Assembly: GCF_000013445.1 (NCBI RefSeq)
Contig: NC_007796.1
Coordinates: 3,384,936-3,448,935, forward strand
Direction of reading: 5' to 3'
Origin: Methanospirillum hungatei JF-1
GTDB taxonomy: Archaea > Halobacteriota > Methanomicrobia > Methanomicrobiales > Methanospirillaceae
Length of the DNA stretch: 64,000 nucleotides
Part shown: in pieces, positions 9,480-20,200 of the stretch
Numbering within the stretch: position 1 is the first letter of the stretch
How the letters are laid out: every line of letters begins with the position of its first letter
Made by a program: the position numbers and the translations under genes
The notes under the pieces: model-generated
What the model was told of the DNA's origin: nothing
The model's input: only the letters and a program-made list of their open reading frames with translations
The model's database searches: none

Positions 9480-10413
9480 TGACTGTATTCAATATTCAAT
9501 CGTCATTCCAGTATACAATAGTGAAAAATCTCTTGAGGAGTTAGTCAATAGAATTCTTTCCTCAATGTTTTTAATAACCGAACAATTTGAAATTATTTTG
9601 ATTGATGATTGTAGTTATGATGATAGTTGGAATTTATTAAAAAAACTTCATCAAACGACAAATAAGCTAAAAATTATCCACCTCCTTAAAAATTTTGGTC
9701 AGCATAATGCTTTGCTTTGTGGTTTTTCTTACGCTAAAGGTGAATATATTATTGTAATGGATGATGACCTCCAAAATTCTCCAGAAGATATTCCGATATT
9801 AATTGATAAAATTTGGGAGGGATATTCTGTTGTTTTTGGTAAATATAAAGTTAAATATCATAGTTCGATTGAAAATTTTTTTAGCAGGAGATACCAAGGA
9901 TTTATACACCATATTCTGGATATTCCTACAGACATATTTATTTCCAGTTTCGTAATACTAAAAAGGGATGTGGTAAAAAATATGATTTCGATCAAATCCT
10001 CATATATTTTTTTACCTGCATTGATGCAAAAAAGCGTTCCAACAAGAAAAATTACTAACGTTGAGGTAACCCATAACCCAAGAAAATATGGAAAGTCAAA
10101 CTACAATATCCGAAAATATTTATCACTCTCACTAAATCTCATAATAAACTATTCTACACTCCCATTAGTAATGATTGGACTCTTCGGAATCTTCATCAGT
10201 CTTTTTAGCCTTGGTTACGGATTATCGATAATTGGCAGGTATATTATTGATCCATCATATGGAGTAATGGGATGGAATTCCCTTATGGTCGCCTTATCAT
10301 TTCTAGGAGGGACTATTTTATTTTCCATCGCAATAATTGGTGAATACCTTCGCAGAATCCTTATGGAAGTTTCATACGGGCAGCAATATGTAATTGATGA
10401 AATTGAACTTTAA
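9466..10413 (+). CDS. GT2 glycosyltransferase, ArnC/dolichol-phosphate-mannose-synthase type
   Basis: A GT-A family 2 enzyme: YSIVIPVYNSEKSLEELV at the start, IDDCSYDDSW, and the metal-binding VMDDDLQNSPED. At the C-terminus there are two membrane helices (about residues 233-260 and 275-300). The plan matches enzymes that load a sugar on a polyprenyl phosphate at the cytoplasmic face. The ATG at 9466 is chosen because GGGGGTG/GGAGG lies just before it; an upstream in-frame start would extend into the WbqC-like gene. Two SMR-like proteins follow, as in ArnC-ArnEF arrangements. Confidence 0.85.
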   Translation: MENNDDCIQYSIVIPVYNSEKSLEELVNRILSSMFLITEQFEIILIDDCSYDDSWNLLKKLHQTTNKLKIIHLLKNFGQHNALLCGFSYAKGEYIIVMDDDLQNSPEDIPILIDKIWEGYSVVFGKYKVKYHSSIENFFSRRYQGFIHHILDIPTDIFISSFVILKRDVVKNMISIKSSYIFLPALMQKSVPTRKITNVEVTHNPRKYGKSNYNIRKYLSLSLNLIINYSTLPLVMIGLFGIFISLFSLGYGLSIIGRYIIDPSYGVMGWNSLMVALSFLGGTILFSIAIIGEYLRRILMEVSYGQQYVIDEIEL

Positions 10414-10780
10414 AATGAAAACGGGTCTAAATTTCTCTTTTATCATTCTTTCGATATTATTCCAGTCCGCTAGTGGAATTATTGGGAAATATGCAACACT
10501 ATCTCTGTCTTCAAATCCTTCTCTAATTGAAATATTGACAAATATCTTTTATATTCTCGGACTTCTTTGCCTGGTTCTTCAAGCTATTGTATGGCAGCAG
10601 GCGTTACGCTTTTTTTCGTTATCATTCGCGTATCCTTTCATGGGTCTGGTAAATTTTTTTGTACTCTTATATTCGGCAGTTTTTTTTCATGAAGGAGTGA
10701 CGTTTTTCAATATTGCCGGTTTGATCTTTATTTTATTTGGGATACTTGTTCTGTCACAAGAAATGGAAAATGCATCATGA
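10397..10780 (+). CDS. SMR/EamA-like small membrane protein 1 (ArnE-like)
   Basis: About 122-128 residues and four predicted membrane helices (SFIILSILFQSASGIIGKY; IFYILGLLCLVLQAIVW; FAYPFMGLVNFFVLLYS; IAGLIFILFGILVLS). It overlaps the glycosyltransferase and is joined to the next gene by ATGA. By position and size the pair could form a heterodimeric flippase for the polyprenyl-phosphate sugar, as ArnE/ArnF do. The start could also be the ATG at 10415; no Shine-Dalgarno decides it. Confidence 0.7.
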   Translation: MKLNFKMKTGLNFSFIILSILFQSASGIIGKYATLSLSSNPSLIEILTNIFYILGLLCLVLQAIVWQQALRFFSLSFAYPFMGLVNFFVLLYSAVFFHEGVTFFNIAGLIFILFGILVLSQEMENAS

Positions 10781-11127
10781 CATTCATCTTCTTACTCTTG
10801 TTCCTTACTGTTTTTTTTACAGGCATTGGTCAAGTATTGCTAAAGATTGGAGCAATGTATAAGGGAAATAAGAATGATTCTATTTTCACCGCATATTTTA
10901 ATCCATACACTATTATTGCATATGGATCAATTTTACTAGTTACAATAATAAATGTATATATTTTGAAAATAATACCTTTAAAATTATTATATGCAATTGC
11001 ATCACTTAACCTTGTAGTTATAGTGTTGTTTTCATGGCTTTTATTGCATGAGAAAGTGACATTAAAAAAGATTGGAGCATGTATACTTATTTTTTTAGGG
11101 ATTATCATTTTTAATATCCCTTGGTAA
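10777..11127 (+). CDS. SMR/EamA-like small membrane protein 2 (ArnF-like)
   Basis: 116 residues, four helices, beginning MTFIFLLLFLTVFFTGIGQVLLKIGA and ending IGACILIFLGIIIFNIPW, the classic SMR pattern with a conserved LHEKVT loop. It overlaps the preceding small membrane protein by 4 bases, which argues for equimolar synthesis and a heterodimer. It ends the plus-strand glycan operon; the next gene is convergent. Confidence 0.75.
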   Translation: MTFIFLLLFLTVFFTGIGQVLLKIGAMYKGNKNDSIFTAYFNPYTIIAYGSILLVTIINVYILKIIPLKLLYAIASLNLVVIVLFSWLLLHEKVTLKKIGACILIFLGIIIFNIPW

Positions 11128-11188
11128 TGCAAAAATTGGTACAATTCAGGGGTAATATCATATAGAAAAACCCCGAAATGGAAAATGA

Positions 11189-11981
11189 CTATACCCAGTT
11201 ACCGGATACCGGATACCAGTCTGATGTACCATAAATAAAGGTTTTATCGATTGATGCATCCCAGACATTGTTTCCGTCCATATCCAGATACCACGTATTA
11301 CCATTGACAACTCCTATTTCGGTAATACCATCACTGTTCCAGTCTCCGGTAAACGGAAGCCAGCCAGTTAGACCAAAGACAGAACTCGCATCCAGAGATG
11401 GTTCCCAGATATTATTTCCGTTCAGGTCCAGATACCAGGTCTTGCCGTCTGATATTCCGATCTCACTTTTACCATCTCCGTTCCAGTCACCAGCGACAGG
11501 TTTCCACCCGGATGCTCCAAATTTAAATGTTTTGTCTGTTGATGCATCCCAGACCGCATTGCCGTTCAGATCAAGATACCAGGTATCCCCATTTACAACG
11601 CCGATATCGGTTGTTCCATCGCCGTCCCAGTCACCACTGACCGGAAACCAGCCGGTAAGACCAAAGATGCTGGTTTTGTCTATGGATGGATCCCAGACAT
11701 TATTCCCATCAAGGTCAAAATACCAGGTCTTGCCATCTGATATACCCAGTTCGGTGATCCCATCGCCATTCCAGTCCCCAGACACAGCTTTCCACCCGGC
11801 GGAACCGAAGATGGCAGAAAGGTCACTCGAAGAGTCCCAGACATTGTTTCCGTTCAGATCAAGGTGCCAGGTCTTGCCATCTGACATACCGATCTTACTT
11901 TGAGTCCCGGATCTGGTGATTCTAAATCCGTTTGTCAGACTGCCGGATTCCATGTTCGTATTGGTGACCGTGATATTCCAG
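11189..11981 (-). pseudogene. Secreted FG-GAP/VCBS-like repeat protein, 5'-truncated
   Basis: The remaining frame is a chain of about five units of some 47 residues. Each has a calcium-loop-like DWNGDGxxE (for example GDWDGDGTTDIGV), DGKTWYLDLNGN and VWDASxDKT. Such repeats build beta-propeller or adhesion domains on exported proteins. The 5' end is lost: the frame runs into the IS701-type element at 11982 and no signal peptide is left. Codon composition is GC-richer than in the adjacent AT-rich glycan genes. Function beyond a surface or adhesion role is unknown. Confidence 0.8.
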
Positions 11982-13063
11982 TAGGAGTTACGCAGAACAA
12001 CCTCTAAAAAATTTATAGCGCATATTTTGGGTTCTGAATATATTCTGAAATTCCAACTTTTATGATTTGCCATTGAGCATCGTACGGAGTAACACCATTC
12101 AAAAATTTATTGACTTCGAATCGTAAATATGCCCGAAGTGAGCAATTAATATGATTTCGTTGGATAATTCCCTTTCTAGCTTGGCATTTTTCGACACCAC
12201 ATAGTTCTTTGATAGCCCTATGATAATTCTCGATTGTCCAGCAAATAGATTGTAAAACCAGCCTATCTTCATTATTCATCGGCAAAAAATTGGTTGCCCA
12301 ATATCTACTTACACCTTTACGATTTAGTGAGTGAAAAAGACGAATAAATCCATATTTCTTTAAATGGACTTCTAATCCCTCCTCTGGTATATTTAATGAT
12401 GACACTTGAACATTACCTTGGGCATCGGGATTGACCATACGATTTTTCTTAACTCGTGTGAAATAAAACCATCCAAGACGGTTAATCAACTTCAAATTTT
12501 CATTTCCGGAATACCAACTATCAAACATGACAAAGGCAGGAGTAAATCCTCTTTTGAAAGCTGTCAAGGCCATTTCTTGGAGATGATCATTTTTGGTCTT
12601 ATCATCAACATCCTTATCATAAATTCGATAATCAATTGGAAATGAAGTGATTCCATCTGTCCAAATTAAGGTAATCAATCCTATTCCTTTGATTACTTTG
12701 TGCTCTTTTCCACTCCACTGGTAATATGTACATTCGATTTTTTTGGAATGTTTTTTATCTAGAATAGTGTCATCCAGAACCAACCAGCCCCTTTTTCTGT
12801 CAACATATGCCTCAACTTCAGCCCACAACGTCTCAGGAGTTAGAGACTGTCTTGTTAGGAATCGATTGAAGGTATCATGTGATATCGAGAATTCAGACGT
12901 CGAATAACAATCAGCGACTTTTACACAAGAAACGTCGCATCGAGCTGCGATGAGGTAATTGATATAATCTACATCTGAAGGCTGCTTCGTTATAGGCACG
13001 TATATTATAGGCGTTGTCAATATATATAGATCTTTCTATAATAAAAGTTAACTGCGTAACTCC
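11982..13063. mobile_element. IS701-type element
   Basis: About 1,082 bp bounded by TAGGAGTTACGCAG at 11982-11995 and its exact inverse at 13050-13063, enclosing one minus-strand transposase. No direct repeat flanks it: the left side is the repeat-protein fragment and the right side is the intron RT. This suggests an IS-mediated deletion after insertion. Confidence 0.8.
12013..13020 (-). CDS. IS701-family transposase
   Basis: 335 residues, complete from its ATG near the right inverted repeat to its stop near the left one. The DDE core is visible as WLVLDDTILDKKHS, FDSWYSG and CWTIENYHRAIKELCG, the last being the glutamate segment. It looks intact. The family assignment comes from this motif set and length; no database check was possible. 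Confidence 0.85.
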   Translation of the reverse strand: MTTPIIYVPITKQPSDVDYINYLIAARCDVSCVKVADCYSTSEFSISHDTFNRFLTRQSLTPETLWAEVEAYVDRKRGWLVLDDTILDKKHSKKIECTYYQWSGKEHKVIKGIGLITLIWTDGITSFPIDYRIYDKDVDDKTKNDHLQEMALTAFKRGFTPAFVMFDSWYSGNENLKLINRLGWFYFTRVKKNRMVNPDAQGNVQVSSLNIPEEGLEVHLKKYGFIRLFHSLNRKGVSRYWATNFLPMNNEDRLVLQSICWTIENYHRAIKELCGVEKCQARKGIIQRNHINCSLRAYLRFEVNKFLNGVTPYDAQWQIIKVGISEYIQNPKYAL

Positions 13064-14383
13064 TATAAGAGTAGAGGTTCTAAAGACCTGTTTTCTGGTA
13101 AGTGTTGGGTGCCAGTATTTTCTGGCAATCCATCTCTTCCCTTTATTATTATGACGGCGCTTTGCCCATCTCCACAACATATTTCGGACAACCCAGTCAA
13201 GTTTCCCAAAGGTCATACTTGCAGAAACCGTCCGGTGATACATTGCCCATCCCTTAATTACGGGATTTAGGGCTTTGATAAGGTCTTCCTGTTTCCAGGC
13301 CTTCGCCGACTTAATGATTACCCTTACTTTATCAATGATTGCGGCAATAGCTTTCTTCGAAGGTTGTATCAGGAATTTGCCTTTGAATTTTCTGAAATTC
13401 CAGCCCAGGAAATCGAACCCCTCGTTGATATGAACGATTTTGGTCTTTTCCTCAGAGAGTTCAAGCCCTCGTTCATGAAGAAATTCAGTGATGAGTTCCT
13501 TGCACTGGAGTGCCGTTTCCTGTGAGTCTGCCGTTACGAGAAAATCATCTGCAAACCGTATGAGATGAACCTTATTTCCGGGAAAGTGTTCTTTCAACAT
13601 TCTTTCCATGCCGTCAAGAGCCATGTTAGCCAATAAGGGGGAAATTAAGCCGCCTTGGGGCGTACCTGACTTGTTACGGTAGAGTATTCCATCATAAATA
13701 TAGCCGGCTTTCAGGAATTGGTTAAGGATTCTTTGGTCAAGAGGGATGTTATCAAGCATCCATTGGTGTGCGAAATTATCGAAGCACCCGCGGATATCAC
13801 CTTCTAATATCCATTGACCTGAAGTCTTTCTGCTTAAGCACTGAAAAGTGTATGAAGCAGCATCCTGTGCATTTCGCTTCATTCGGAATCCGAATGATGT
13901 CTTGTCTGCTGTGGTCTCAGCCCAAGGCATAAGAGCCATTGCATACAAAGCTTGCATAGCACGGTCATACATGGTTGGAATCGAAAGAGGTCGCATTTTA
14001 CTCGATTGCGGTTTAGGGATGTAGATTCTCCGGAGAGGTTTTGCCCGATAGCCCTTGTCCGAAAGCGTTAATGCTGCTTTCATTTTCTGTTCAGGGGTGG
14101 TCCATTTTTCCCCATCTACTCCTGCACTTCTTTTACCTCTGTTTTTGGTTACTCGTTGTACTGCCAACATTTTTGCATAAAACGAATGTGTAAGCAGATA
14201 CTGGAGTCGTCTTGCAAGTCGATATTGGCCGTTCTTCACTGCTTTTGCGATACGTGTCTGAAGTCGCTTTACATAATCTCTTGCTTTAGCAAATGGAAAT
14301 TTCTTCCATTGTTTTGCAAGTTTTCTGTCCGAGATGTCCTCGCTTTTATGCGTAATTGAACTTATCCCGTTCATTGAAACCAT
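13064..14383 (-). pseudogene. Group II intron reverse transcriptase/maturase, C-terminus lost
   Basis: The protein has the RT core: RRIYIPKPQ, RPLSIPTMYDRAMQ, LEGDIRGCFDN, GTPQGGLISPLLAN and the catalytic FADD (FADDFLVTA), then a thumb/maturase domain X (WAMYHRTVSASMTF; WRWAKRRHNNKG). The frame should go on into an HNH endonuclease but stops being native at KQVFRTSTL, where the IS701-type element begins. ATG at 14383 is a likely start; the open frame reaches 14419. Splicing or mobility from this copy is unlikely. Confidence 0.85.
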
Positions 14384-14533
14384 CCTGTTCGCCGTGAAAA
14401 ACCAGCTGCACGTCGGCACCCTTTCAGGTCAGGGCAAAGTTTGAACCCCTATCCACAGCCATTACAGCCGGGCATTCGCGTTTTGCAGCCTCCTACTCCC
14501 ACTACGCATGTGGTTCCTCTCACAAGGTTCTTA

Positions 14534-14558
14534 CCTAAAAAAAATTTTTTTTTTTAGG
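14534..14558. other. A-tract/T-tract palindrome inside the intron leader
   Basis: CCTA, then A8 followed by T11 ending in AGG, forms an almost pure A/T stem inside the intron 5' region. It may be a hairpin arm of domain I/II in the intron RNA, or a homopolymer expansion. Read alone it could also act as a terminator-like hairpin. Confidence 0.4.
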
Positions 14559-15225
14559 AGCGTATTGGGTTTTCCAAGTTCAATAAATCGGATAATTGTG
14601 GTATTTTAGGACCCGCCCATAGACCGGAATCAGCTTCGTCCATTCGTACCAGCATAATTCAAACTACTGATACCGTGATTCTCCCTCAGTGGGGACAGGG
14701 GCAAATCTCTTTCCTCCTGATATAATTAACGATCCTGCAGCGGTTCAACGTTTGTTTGTCCATGATACCTTTCCCTGGCAGCTTATCCAAATGAGACTAT
14801 GGGAATCACCACGTATGTTCCTGCAGCTTCGCACCCGTTTATTACTAAACACGCACGTGCAGGTAGGGACGCCCAGAATGGATTGGGTGGCGTTACCGGT
14901 TTTAAGCCGGGTTCGCAATCCGATTTACTGCTTCTTGTCGCACTTAATTGTATTCAATTCATTAGAGGGATTAAAACGAACCAAGTCTCCGGTAGAAGTT
15001 TTTTCTACATTTGGAGAAACTGACAAAATATCTTGAGAAATTGAACCAAATAATTGCTCTTCAGTAGATTTTTTTGTAAGTGACTGAGAATTATTTAAAA
15101 GAAGATACGATTGATATGCTGTCGTTTTATCTGAATTTGCGCATGATTTTGACAGAATTTTTTGAGACCCAGTACCTAAATCAACCTGAACATCAGCCAT
15201 AACTAAAGAATTGATAAGGATAACA

Positions 15226-16985
15226 GAGGGTGTTGCACCAATGATCAATATCATGCAGGATCACAAATGATCGATCTCTACCCCTTAAGCTATCAACCAA
15301 AATAGACTAATTGATGTATGAACCTGCATGTATCAATTCCCACTTTACATACTGTGTTTGCAAAAATATAGGAAAAACCTGAACCTCTTGACGGTTTTAT
15401 AATATTCGTAGCAAATTCTTTAATTTTAACTATACCCTCAAATCTGATAAGTTTTTTTATATTATGCACTAATGCAGCTAAAAAGAATTCTCCCTCGCAA
15501 TTCTCTTTCCCTTTTTGAGAGAAACTCCTAAACCTCATATTATGTTTCATATTACCAAAAACTGGTTCGACCATGTATTTTCGTTTTCGATATAACTCTC
15601 TACCAGTGGGGGATTTCACACGTACTTCCATAACTCGTTTACAAATTTCCTGAGTTGTTGCTTGTTTCTCTCTGTTCATAAAAGATTGCCAAACAAACGT
15701 CCCGATACTTTGCAATTCCGGAAATGTGATTATTTCTCCCATACAAATCGCCCGACATATCATTTCCATTCGTGAGATATACCCATCATTATCTGAATAT
15801 TCTGGAATTTTTCTTTCTTTAGAAGGAGGGATGATGAGTTGAATGCCATAATCCAATTCTGCTAAAGAATTCGGGTATGAGAAATAACCTGCATCAGATA
15901 GTAGTATATTAGGCGAAATTGATGGATGAATACCCGTAAAAAGGTCTTCGAGTTCATTTAGCATAGGTATTAATAATTTTTTATCGTTTTGCTCATCTGA
16001 TATCATTGCAGCGAGGATAAATTGATTTTCAGAAACGATAATCTGCCCATTATACCCTTGAATCCAGCCATTGGTGGTTGACATTATCTGACTTTCAGGA
16101 TCAGTGAGATTTACTTTTGAATCTGAAGATGGCTCTTTTTTAGGCTCTAAAGGCTTTCTACCTCGTTTCTTTTTACCCGATTCTAATTCTTCTTTTTCGC
16201 GGTCCAGAATCTTTTCTTCTTGTTTTTTAGATTCGATATCATGTCGTTCAATTAATTTCTCTTTAGCCCGATTAAGAACTTCCTTTCGTTTTTCTTTTGT
16301 TGAAAGATGCTCAGGTAGTCGGTTAATCTCCATATCCTGAATATTTATATCATCGTTTTCTAACTCATCAATTTCCTGTGATTCATCAAAAAGCCGACCT
16401 AGCTCTGCTTCAAGGTATTTTAATTTTTTATTGGCTGATAAAGAGGCATTACAGCCAAATTTTGATCCATCGAGGGCTAGGACACCGATTCTTGCTATCC
16501 CGGATTCTACGATAATTTGAGATAATTGTTTAAAAAGGGATTTGATTTCTTTTGAATTATTCTTCTTGAAACGATAGATCGTTGTATGGTCAGGTGTAAG
16601 ATTATTGGCGACGATCCGATATCCAATATCATAATGGCAGCACATCTCAATTTTTCTGCTAGATTTTTCTCCACGAATCATTGAATAAATTATTATTCCA
16701 AGCATTGAACGAGGATCAAAAAAGGCAGAACCGCGACCATCGTCACGATATTTATTAATAAATGGACTAATATCGAGAATCGAAAGAATTTCTAATATGC
16801 CATAAGTAATATCATTTTCAGATAGCCAGTCCATCGCATTGACAGGGAGTAAAAATTGTTGTTCATTACCATATCCTCTAATCATGTTATAGCGATGAGA
16901 CATATAATATATTGATCTTAATAATATATATAATTAAGCTTTAATAATTTATATTAAGCTTTTTTTGTGTTTGTGCAACAGCCTC
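15226..16985. mobile_element. IS1182-type element B
   Basis: 1,760 bp with ends GAGGGTGTTGCACC on the left and GAGGCTGTTGCACA read inward from the right. AACA is duplicated at 15222-15225 and 16986-16989. The ends match element A (3438-5179) and the three MITEs. It interrupts the signal-peptide codons of a small secreted protein. Confidence 0.9.
15293..16903 (-). CDS. IS1182-type transposase (second type)
   Basis: 536 residues, same plan as the 3527-5164 protein: QFLLPVNAMDWLSENDI, SSRKIE, PDHTTIYRFKKN, LALDGSKFGCNAS, LLSDAGYFS and VEPVFGNMKHNMRFR. A glutamate/lysine-rich linker lies between the N-terminal and catalytic parts. The frame is uninterrupted and within terminal repeats, so it may be active. 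Sequence divergence from element A shows that two subtypes share nearly the same ends. Confidence 0.9.
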   Translation of the reverse strand: MSHRYNMIRGYGNEQQFLLPVNAMDWLSENDITYGILEILSILDISPFINKYRDDGRGSAFFDPRSMLGIIIYSMIRGEKSSRKIEMCCHYDIGYRIVANNLTPDHTTIYRFKKNNSKEIKSLFKQLSQIIVESGIARIGVLALDGSKFGCNASLSANKKLKYLEAELGRLFDESQEIDELENDDINIQDMEINRLPEHLSTKEKRKEVLNRAKEKLIERHDIESKKQEEKILDREKEELESGKKKRGRKPLEPKKEPSSDSKVNLTDPESQIMSTTNGWIQGYNGQIIVSENQFILAAMISDEQNDKKLLIPMLNELEDLFTGIHPSISPNILLSDAGYFSYPNSLAELDYGIQLIIPPSKERKIPEYSDNDGYISRMEMICRAICMGEIITFPELQSIGTFVWQSFMNREKQATTQEICKRVMEVRVKSPTGRELYRKRKYMVEPVFGNMKHNMRFRSFSQKGKENCEGEFFLAALVHNIKKLIRFEGIVKIKEFATNIIKPSRGSGFSYIFANTVCKVGIDTCRFIHQLVYFG

Positions 16986-17272
16986 AACAATTAAAAAAAT
17001 TAGGAAAAAAATATTCTTTTGAACCATTTTAACAATCCATGAAGAGAATATGGAGAATTGAAATCCTCCCTATCCTTCTAATCTATAAAAAAAAAGATTT
17101 GTGCACCACATATAAAGGAGTATCGAAAATATATATTGAGAGCATAATATAGAAGCGAGAATATGAAAGGTGCAATAATAATTTTCTTTACTTTTTCCCA
17201 TGAAAAAACCGGATCTTCTAGAGAGTATAGCCCTCAAATCAGATCAGGATCTGGTATTTCATGGAAAAATAG

Positions 17273-20200
17273 TTATGAAATCCATTCTATTCCAGGTTCA
17301 GCGGCAACATATGGTCTGACCCTGATATTATCATAGAATGCCTGACCTCCGGTTGTCCAGCCAACCAGACCTAGTCGGTCAGTGGTTGTTGTACCATAAT
17401 ACGCCCAATCAGTGCCGATTTTCACTCCATTGACATATGCATCATAATATCCGTTCCCCTTTAGATCAAGCCGGACAGTATACCACTGATTTGCAGTATA
17501 ACTGGTGAAATATGCCCAGGAAGGAGTTGCAGAACCGAATTTACCATTATTTGCAGCATAGAACCATGCACCTTTGATTCCAGAGGCATGACCGGAAAAC
17601 GCTGAAACAGTATGATACGCAGTGGTCTGGGCAGGTTTGATGGAATATTCAATAATTCCAGAACCAGCAGTCCAGGATTTATACGCTCCGCTACCGGCAA
17701 CACCGTTTGAAGTAAACCGCCCAACCTTGTTTGAACCCTCAGTTACCTGACTCATCGTAACACCGGAGTCCAGAGTCCAGCTGGATAAAACACTCTCTTC
17801 GAAGTCTTCAAAGACGGAGAAGATAGAACTTCCATCAGACTGACTTGTTGCTCCAGCACAGTTATAATATATACTGAATTGAGTTCCGGTACTGCTGATA
17901 CTTGAGGGTTTTATCCAGACAACTGCAACTCCATCACTGACGGATTCTATCCAATATGGAATTTGTGAACCTCCGGAATCAGTAAACCGGATATCACCAA
18001 AGTCTGAACGAACTGAACTACCAAGGTACACAGTATTCCCACTATCTGTCCCGCTTGTCCGGTAAAGGGTGAGTTTGAATGGAGTGTTGGTAACTGTTGA
18101 GCCTGTTCCAGATGAGACGATAAAGATCTTTTGATTCTGCCAGTCAGCAGGGAAACTGGGAGGAGCAGAGACTACAATCGTTTTTGTGATTGAACTGGGT
18201 GATTGTCCATAGGTAGAACTGACCGTGAGGGTGACAGAGTAGGTATTCGCACCGGTGAACGTGTGAGACGGGTTTTGTTCGGTAGAACTACCACTGTCAC
18301 CAAAGTCCCAGCTACGAGAAGTGATAGGTCCAGTGGACAGATCGGTGAAGGTGACATTGAGTGGATACTGACCGCTTGTCGGAGTGAAACTAAAATCGGC
18401 CATGAGAGGAGTGCTGGGATCTATCCATTCGATTCCCGGTTCAGTTGAAACATAAGGCCTGACGCGGATGTTATCATAGAATGCCTGACCTCCGGTTGTC
18501 CAGCCAACCAGACCTAGTCGGTCAGTGGTTGTTGTACCATAATACGCCCAATCAGTGCCGATTTTCACTCCATTGACATATGCATCATAATATCCGTTCC
18601 CCTTTAGATCAAGCCGGACAGTATACCACTGATTTGCAGTATAACTGGTGAAATATGCCCAGGAAGGAGTTGCAGAACCGAATTTACCATTATTTGCAGC
18701 ATAGAACCATGCACCTTTGATTCCAGAGGCATGACCGGAAAACGCTGAAACAGTATGATACGCAGTGGTCTGGGCAGGTTTGATGGAATATTCAATAATT
18801 CCAGAACCAGCAGTCCAGGATTTATACGCTCCGCTACCGGCAACACCGTTTGAAGTAAACCGCCCAACCTTGTTTGAACCCTCAGTTACCTGACTCATCG
18901 TAACACCGGAGTCCAGAGTCCAGCTGGATAAAACACTCTCTTCGAAGTCTTCAAAGACGGAGAAGATAGAACTTCCATCAGACTGACTTGTTGCTCCAGC
19001 ACAGTTATAATATATACTGAATTGAGTTCCGGTACTGCTGATACTTGAGGGTTTTATCCAGACAACTGCAACTCCATCACTGACGGATTCTATCCAATAT
19101 GGAATTTGTGAACCTCCGGAATCAGTAAACCGGATATCACCAAAGTCTGAACGAACTGAACTACCAAGGTACACAGTATTCCCACTATCTGTCCCGCTTG
19201 TCCGGTAAAGGGTGAGTTTGAATGGAGTGTTGGTAACTGTTGAGCCTGTTCCAGATGAGACGATAAAGATCTTTTGATTCTGCCAGTCAGCAGGGAAACT
19301 GGGAGGAGCAGAGACTACAATCGTTTTTGTGATTGAACTGGGTGATTGTCCATAGGTAGAACTGACCGTGAGGGTGACAGAGTAGGTATTCGCACCGGTG
19401 AACGTGTGAGACGGGTTTTGTTCGGTAGAACTACCACTGTCACCAAAGTCCCAGCTACGAGAAGTGATAGGTCCAGTGGACAGATCGGTGAAGGTGACAT
19501 TGAGTGGATACTGACCGCTTGTCGGAGTGAAACTAAAATCGGCCGCCAATTGTTCAGTTGTAACTCCACTTAACCATCCTCCATGAACAGGTCTGGTATT
19601 TGTAAACTTTCTGACACGGATGTTATCATAGTATGCCTGACCTCCGGTTGTCCACCCGACAAGACCTAGACGGTCAGTAGTGGTTGCACCATAATATGCC
19701 CAATCGGCCCCAATTTTCACTCCATTGACATAAGCATCATAATATCCGTTCCCCTTTAGATCAAGCCGGACAGTATACCACTGATTTGCAACATAACTGG
19801 TGAAATATGCCCAGGAAGGAGTTGCAGAGCCGAATTTACCAATATTTGCAGCAAAGAACCACGCACCTTTTACCCCGGAGGCATGGCCGGAAAACGCTGA
19901 AACAGTATGATACGCAGTGGTCTGGGCAGGTTTGATGGAATATTCAATAATTCCGGAACCAGCAGTCCAGGATTTATACGCTCCGCTACCGGCAACACCG
20001 TTTGAAGTAAACCGCCCAACCTTGTTTGAACCCTCAGTTACCTGACTGACGGTTACACCGGAATCCAGAGTCCAACCGTTTAACACACTCTCTTCAAAAT
20101 CCTCAAAGACATTAAAAACAGCACTCCCCGAGCTCTCACTCACTGCACTCCGATTCCCATAATACATCACAATCTGCGTCCCAGCCCTTGGAATACTCGG

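Larger units (their letters stand above)
13064..14856 (-). mobile_element. Group II intron, 3'-truncated
   Basis: Read on the minus strand, the sequence from 14856 begins GTGCGTGTTTAG, matching the GUGYG start of group II introns. About 440 bases of structured leader (domain I-III material) follow before the intron-encoded protein. The 3' end is missing: the RT frame is cut at 13063 by the IS701-type element and no domain V/VI was found beyond it. The 5' boundary is placed by the GTGCG consensus only. The exon upstream cannot be identified. Confidence 0.65.
14925..17027 (-). pseudogene. Small secreted protein, split by IS1182-type element B
   Basis: Two pieces: 16986-17027 (14 codons with ATG at 17027) and 14925-15225. 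Joining them across the duplicated TGTT (minus strand) gives a continuous frame of about 112 residues. Its signal peptide is MVQKNIFFLIFLIV plus ILINSLVMA, with probable cleavage before DVQVDLG. The mature part is polar, rich in Ser/Thr/Lys with two Cys, and matches no family I know. The reconstruction is exact at the IS junction, so the reading is well supported; function is unknown. Confidence 0.75.

Noticed and set aside
14689-15036. Plus-strand open frame of 115 codons
   Set aside because: It lies on the opposite strand of the group II intron leader and runs into the antisense of the small secreted protein. No family resemblance.
18203-19573. Plus-strand frames of about 80 codons within the DUF2341/PKD gene
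   Set aside because: They are mirror frames of the repeated PKD codons, appear twice only because the DNA is duplicated, and lack ribosome sites.
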